Source: Actinomycetes bacterium (GTDB taxonomy: Bacteria > Actinomycetota > Acidimicrobiia > Acidimicrobiales > Ilumatobacteraceae). From it: a stretch of DNA of 64,000 bases. Shown piece by piece: positions 60,965-64,000 of this stretch (positions are counted from its first letter, which is position 1; the number at the start of each line of letters is the position of its first letter). Both the position numbers and the translations under genes were made by a program. The notes below the pieces were generated by a model. That model saw nothing but the letters and a program-made list of their open reading frames with translations, made no database searches and was not told the DNA's origin. The stretch lies in contig JANYDH010000140.1 of assembly GCA_025359865.1 (NCBI GenBank), positions 1 to 64,000 of the forward strand, written 5' to 3'.

Positions 60965-61983
60965 ACGGGCCTCGTTCGGTTGGCCGCACTCTTTTGACCA
61001 CCGTCTTGGCTGCGATTGTACTGTTCGGCATCGGACTCGGCATCCGCCACGGCGGCGGAACCGACCGAGTGCGCGACATCACGACACGGCTGCGGTGCCC
61101 GGTATGCCAGGGCGAATCGGTGGCCGACTCACCGTCGAAGAACGCGCAGGAAATCGCCGTACTGGTACGTCAGCAAGTCGATGCCGGTTGGACCACACCG
61201 CAGATCGAGCAGTACTTCGTCGACCGGTACGGCTCATTCATCCTGCTCGACCCACCGCGCTCCGGCAGCACACTGTGGCTGTGGATCGCCCCTGTCGTAG
61301 CGGTGACGGTCGGGTTGATCGCAGTAATCAGCAGGCTCGGCCGGTCGCGGCGTCGAACGTGGACCATGAGCAGCGCAGCCGCACTAGGTCTTTCCAGCAT
61401 GGTGTTGCTTGTCATACTCGGCGCCGGCGAACGTACCGGCCGCGCCGGCGACATGCCCGCGGCACCACCCGTCACGATCCCTGGGGCCACGAGTGACGGC
61501 AGCGGACGTGACCTGTCAACGGTGACCGAGACCGAGATGGAAGCCGTGATCGCGAAGAACCCGAACGTGATCGGAATGCGCTTGGCACTGGTCGAGCGGT
61601 ACCTGAACGCGGGAGACATCGATGCCGCGTATCACCACACCTCGGTGGCGATCGATCTGCCGGCGAGCGACCAGGAGTACGAACACGCTCTGCGACTGCA
61701 CGGCTGGACCACTGCCCTGAAGGGTGCACCTGCGTCGGGCGCCGAGTATCTGCGGGCCGCCCTCACACTCAGCCCCGACGACCGCGACGCGCGCTGGTTC
61801 CTCGCCAACGTGGAGTGGCACGGCCTGGGCAACGCGGCAGGCGCCAAGGAGCAACTCGCCACGTTGACAGCAGCGTCCGTCGGTGCGGATCAGCAACGCA
61901 AGATCGACGCTCTCGTGGCCGACATCACCAGCGGTACGGGCGGCGGAATCATGACCGCCACACCTGCGGCCTCCGCCCCATGA
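60961..61983 (+). CDS. ccmH: CcmH/CycL heme lyase subunit fused to CcmI-like TPR domain
   Basis: A 340-residue protein. Residues 10-28 are a signal/anchor helix; LRCPVCQGESVADS carries the redox Cys46 and Cys49 that handle apocytochrome thiols. NAQEIAVLVRQQVDAGWT and YFVDRYGSFILLDPP complete CcmH. Two more membrane helices (about 105-150) lead to a C-terminal tetratricopeptide part (residues 185-325; IGMRLALVERYLNAGDIDAA, LTLSPDDRDARWFLANVEW) as in CcmI/CycH, which hands over apocytochrome. Such CcmH-CcmI fusions are known. ATGA overlaps on both sides show tight coupling with ccmF and ccmG. Confidence 0.92.
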   Translation: MNGPRSVGRTLLTTVLAAIVLFGIGLGIRHGGGTDRVRDITTRLRCPVCQGESVADSPSKNAQEIAVLVRQQVDAGWTTPQIEQYFVDRYGSFILLDPPRSGSTLWLWIAPVVAVTVGLIAVISRLGRSRRRTWTMSSAAALGLSSMVLLVILGAGERTGRAGDMPAAPPVTIPGATSDGSGRDLSTVTETEMEAVIAKNPNVIGMRLALVERYLNAGDIDAAYHHTSVAIDLPASDQEYEHALRLHGWTTALKGAPASGAEYLRAALTLSPDDRDARWFLANVEWHGLGNAAGAKEQLATLTAASVGADQQRKIDALVADITSGTGGGIMTATPAASAP

Positions 61984-62543
61984 GGCGCGGTCGCCTACTC
62001 GTCGCACTGCTCTGTGGCGCGGCGGTCATGCTGCTCGCCCTCGCGGGGTTCGTTGCGCTCGGCCGCCGTGACCAGTCGGCGGCCTCGCGGCTGATCGGCA
62101 AGCCGATGCCGACATTGGTGATGACCGACGCCGAGTCCGGTGAATCGTTCGCGCTCGCGGCACCCGGGCGGATCTTGGTGGTCAACTTCTGGGCACCATG
62201 GTGTGTGCCATGCCTCGGTGAACATCGGATGTTGAATGCTGCTGCCGCCACGCTCGACTCCGACCACGTGGCCCTCGTCGGCATCGCGTACCAATCGGAC
62301 CAGGCCGCTATCTCGACGTTCCTGAACAAGGTCGGCCGCACTGTCCGGTCGTTGCAAGACGTCGACGGCCGAGCCTCGATCGAGTTCGGGGTCACCGGTG
62401 TGCCCGAGACGTTCGTGGTCGACCAGTACGGCATCGTCCGCGGTCAGATCAGCGGTCCGATCTCGCAGTCACAACTGCTCGACCTGATCGCTGCGGTGAC
62501 CAACACCCCGGCCACGGGATCCTCAGCCAACGTCGCTCCCTGA
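61980..62543 (+). CDS. ccmG: Thioredoxin-like CcmG/DsbE
   Basis: A 187-residue membrane-anchored thioredoxin-fold reductant for heme attachment. Residues 6-28 form the anchor; the active site is WAPWCVPC with Cys75 and Cys78. GVPETFVVDQYGIVRGQISG includes the cis-Pro loop and is typical of CcmG rather than general thioredoxins. It would keep the CXXCH Cys of the upstream cytochrome reduced, with CcmH. ATG overlaps the ccmH stop. Last gene of the cytochrome operon; dispersed repeats A and B follow. Confidence 0.92.
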   Translation: MRRGRLLVALLCGAAVMLLALAGFVALGRRDQSAASRLIGKPMPTLVMTDAESGESFALAAPGRILVVNFWAPWCVPCLGEHRMLNAAAATLDSDHVALVGIAYQSDQAAISTFLNKVGRTVRSLQDVDGRASIEFGVTGVPETFVVDQYGIVRGQISGPISQSQLLDLIAAVTNTPATGSSANVAP

Positions 62544-62569
62544 TGTAGACGGCACCCTGTCGAGCCGGC

Positions 62570-62643
62570 CGGACCTACCCGTTGTCGCGGTGCCGAGTCG
62601 CGTCGAGTTATCGGGGCTGGCGACATGAACGTCGACGCGATCC
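62570..62643 (+). repeat. Dispersed repeat B, copy 2
   Basis: 74 bp, about 95% identical to 32192-32265, in the spacer after ccmG. Similarity continues weakly to about 62680 (GTGGTCACTGACGCAG). No credible gene is present between 62544 and 62836. Confidence 0.75.
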
Positions 62644-62788
62644 TCCCCGTTTCGCCGTCGTGGTCACTGACGCAGACGTCCACCACACACAACTGCCATT
62701 CGACGAACGTTCACAGCCGCGACGCGAGCGCACCGGCGGAGTCGAGGTCGGGTGTCGCCAACCCCACCCACATTTTGCGACAGCCTGC

Positions 62789-62816
62789 TGACAGCAGCCC
62801 AACGCCAAACGTCAGC
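62789..62816 (+). repeat. Dispersed repeat A, partial copy 3
   Basis: 28 bp matching 15178-15205 at 26 positions (TGACAGCAGCCCAACGCC core): one arm of the palindrome only. It lies 20 bp beyond the stop of the Hsp70-like gene. Confidence 0.65.
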
Positions 62817-62836
62817 GCTACACGACGGTCTGCGAG

Positions 62837-64000
62837 TTACACGTTGTTGGTGACGAAACTGTTGACCACGCCGACGATTGCCTCAGGGGTAGCGAAGACC
62901 ATCGTTACCGTCGCGCCGTCGACGGCTACCCAGCCAGCGACGTTGTCGTTACGAGTGAACTGGGTTCCGGCGAACCGGTCGACCTGCAACGGCTGTGTCG
63001 ACACGACCCGAGCATCCTCGGTTGTGACGCTGACGACAAGGCTGTCGGAGACCGCTGTCGGCAACGGATCGTCGGATGAACCGAAGAAGATCGTGACCTG
63101 ACCAACCACAGTGCCACTTCCGTCGACCAGTTGGGCGCCTCCGATGCGCCCGAGCGACGGCGCCACCGCTAGCTGCTGTTGCCATGGATCGATGATCTGT
63201 TGTTGCAGAACGGCGGGGTCGAATGGTGTGAACGTGAAGCCATCGGGCGCTACGAACACCGTCGACAGGTCGAAGCCTTCGATCACCGCAGGAGGCGGGG
63301 CGACAGTGGCTGCAGACGCCGTCGTGGGCGTGACGGTGGGCGTGACGGTGTCCGGCACAGCCGTTGGCGCAACCGTGACCGGTAGATCCGTCACCGGTAC
63401 GACCGTGGTGCGCTCGGACGTGTCGATCGGCAAGGTGGCAGACGCCGCTGAATCGCTGTTGTTACCGAACGCCAACCAAGCTCCGCCGCCCAGCAGGAGC
63501 ACCACGACGACGGCCACCGCAAAGAGCAGCGCTCGACGACTGCCAGCCGGGCCCACAGCGCTGGACGGCACTGGCGAGACGAACGGCACTGGTGCAGGCG
63601 CGATCGGCTGCGACTCACGGACAGGAGCAGGAGCAGGAGCAGCAGCAGGAGCAGGAACCGGCGGAACCGGCGGAGGCGGAGGAGGCGGAGGAGGTGACAA
63701 CGAGGGAGGAAGCGGCGCGGCCGGAGGCGGAGTCATGACGGCAGGTACAGCAGAAGCAGCCCTCGGCGACGCAAGCGCATATGCATGGCGAGCCGCTCCG
63801 AGTGCCGTCGCGGTTTCGGGATCAGCATCGACAGCGATGGGGCGCCCCGTGGCCTCGGCCACCATTACGCGCACGAGCGGAATCCGTGACGTCCCGCCGA
63901 CCATCAGGATTCGCGAAACGTCTGCCATGAGCAGACCTGCCGATTCAACAGCGCGCTGCAAGGTGCGCACCGTGTCGACCAGTCGAGGTCTAACCATGCT
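62837..64000 (-). CDS. Hsp70-like membrane protein, 5' end outside the window
   Basis: At least 387 residues; the frame runs off the window at 64000, so the true start and most of the Hsp70 ATPase domain are missing. The visible part begins with the end of that domain: ADVSRILMVGGTSRIPLVRV and AVDADPETATALGAARHAYA, the adenosine-binding signature. Then follow a Pro/Ala-rich linker (about 90-150, with nine consecutive Pro), a membrane helix (ALLFAVAVVVVLLLGGGAW), a Thr/Val-rich stretch and a beta-rich exterior domain. No substrate-binding domain of DnaK is present. Actinobacterial Hsp70-like proteins with this layout are of unknown role. Confidence 0.85.
   Translation of the reverse strand, partial: SMVRPRLVDTVRTLQRAVESAGLLMADVSRILMVGGTSRIPLVRVMVAEATGRPIAVDADPETATALGAARHAYALASPRAASAVPAVMTPPPAAPLPPSLSPPPPPPPPPVPPVPAPAAAPAPAPVRESQPIAPAPVPFVSPVPSSAVGPAGSRRALLFAVAVVVVLLLGGGAWLAFGNNSDSAASATLPIDTSERTTVVPVTDLPVTVAPTAVPDTVTPTVTPTTASAATVAPPPAVIEGFDLSTVFVAPDGFTFTPFDPAVLQQQIIDPWQQQLAVAPSLGRIGGAQLVDGSGTVVGQVTIFFGSSDDPLPTAVSDSLVVSVTTEDARVVSTQPLQVDRFAGTQFTRNDNVAGWVAVDGATVTMVFATPEAIVGVVNSFVTNNV

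Overview
The window is about 64 kb of high-GC DNA with dense, short-spaced, often overlapping (ATGA/GTGA) genes. Gene content points to an actinobacterium: an F420-type luciferase-like oxidoreductase, an actinobacterial-style SucB/DlaT E2, a block resembling mycobacterial Rv2690c-Rv2694c (OB-fold, two TrkA-type proteins, APC transporter), AceE-type pyruvate dehydrogenase, a CAP-domain exoprotein with long C-terminal repeats, and several promoters placed for leaderless translation. The combination with System I cytochrome c maturation genes suggests class Acidimicrobiia (Ilumatobacter-like). That assignment is inference; there is no rRNA or marker gene here.

Layout. 0-3 kb: a small accessory island with a toxin-antitoxin-like pair behind a palindromic operator, then on the other strand a frameshifted tyrosine recombinase followed by four small ORFs, one also frameshifted. 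3-6.6 kb: cimA (citramalate synthase), a conserved hypothetical and an acyl-CoA dehydrogenase, preceded by a short leader peptide ending VILIL and two hairpins, which reads as a branched-chain amino acid attenuator. 6.6-7.36 kb: a gene-free stretch with phased DnaA-box-like motifs and a strong terminator. 7.36-13 kb: PAP2-type membrane enzyme, GT-C-like membrane protein, giant BNR-repeat protein. 13-15.8 kb: HipBA module and a scarred region with a palindromic dispersed repeat and a triple 19-bp repeat. 15.8-31.2 kb: mostly single metabolic genes (F420 oxidoreductase, thioesterase, trans-aconitate methyltransferase, MFS exporter, CaiB-type CoA transferase, O-antigen-ligase-like protein, ECF sigma factor with a membrane partner, acyl-CoA dehydrogenase, carotenoid oxygenase, M24 peptidase).

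31.2-37 kb: pirin, then an lpd-sucB-lipBA operon in which LipB and LipA are one polypeptide, so E3, E2 and the whole lipoyl attachment pathway are co-transcribed; aceE (E1) lies alone at 48.5 kb. 37-41.3 kb: potassium transport/regulation block. 41.4-48.5 kb: epimerase with a hexanucleotide repeat, FAD amine oxidase, YceI/MarR divergent pair, argJ, SDR, a DUF559-type protein, RNase HI. 51-55 kb: secreted CAP protein, glycosyltransferase, FMN reductase.

55.2-62.5 kb is the most unusual region: a membrane cyclic-nucleotide-binding-domain protein divergent from a 932-residue fusion of a ferric-reductase-like membrane domain (two HX13H pairs) with a pentaheme c-type cytochrome, followed by ccmF, a ccmH-ccmI fusion and ccmG in an overlapping operon. 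It looks like a transmembrane electron conduit packaged with part of its own heme-attachment machinery. The window ends inside an Hsp70-like membrane protein. Two families of dispersed intergenic repeats (three and two copies) and a 38-bp duplication of the lipA 3' end were also found. No rRNA, tRNA or CRISPR array was recognised by eye.
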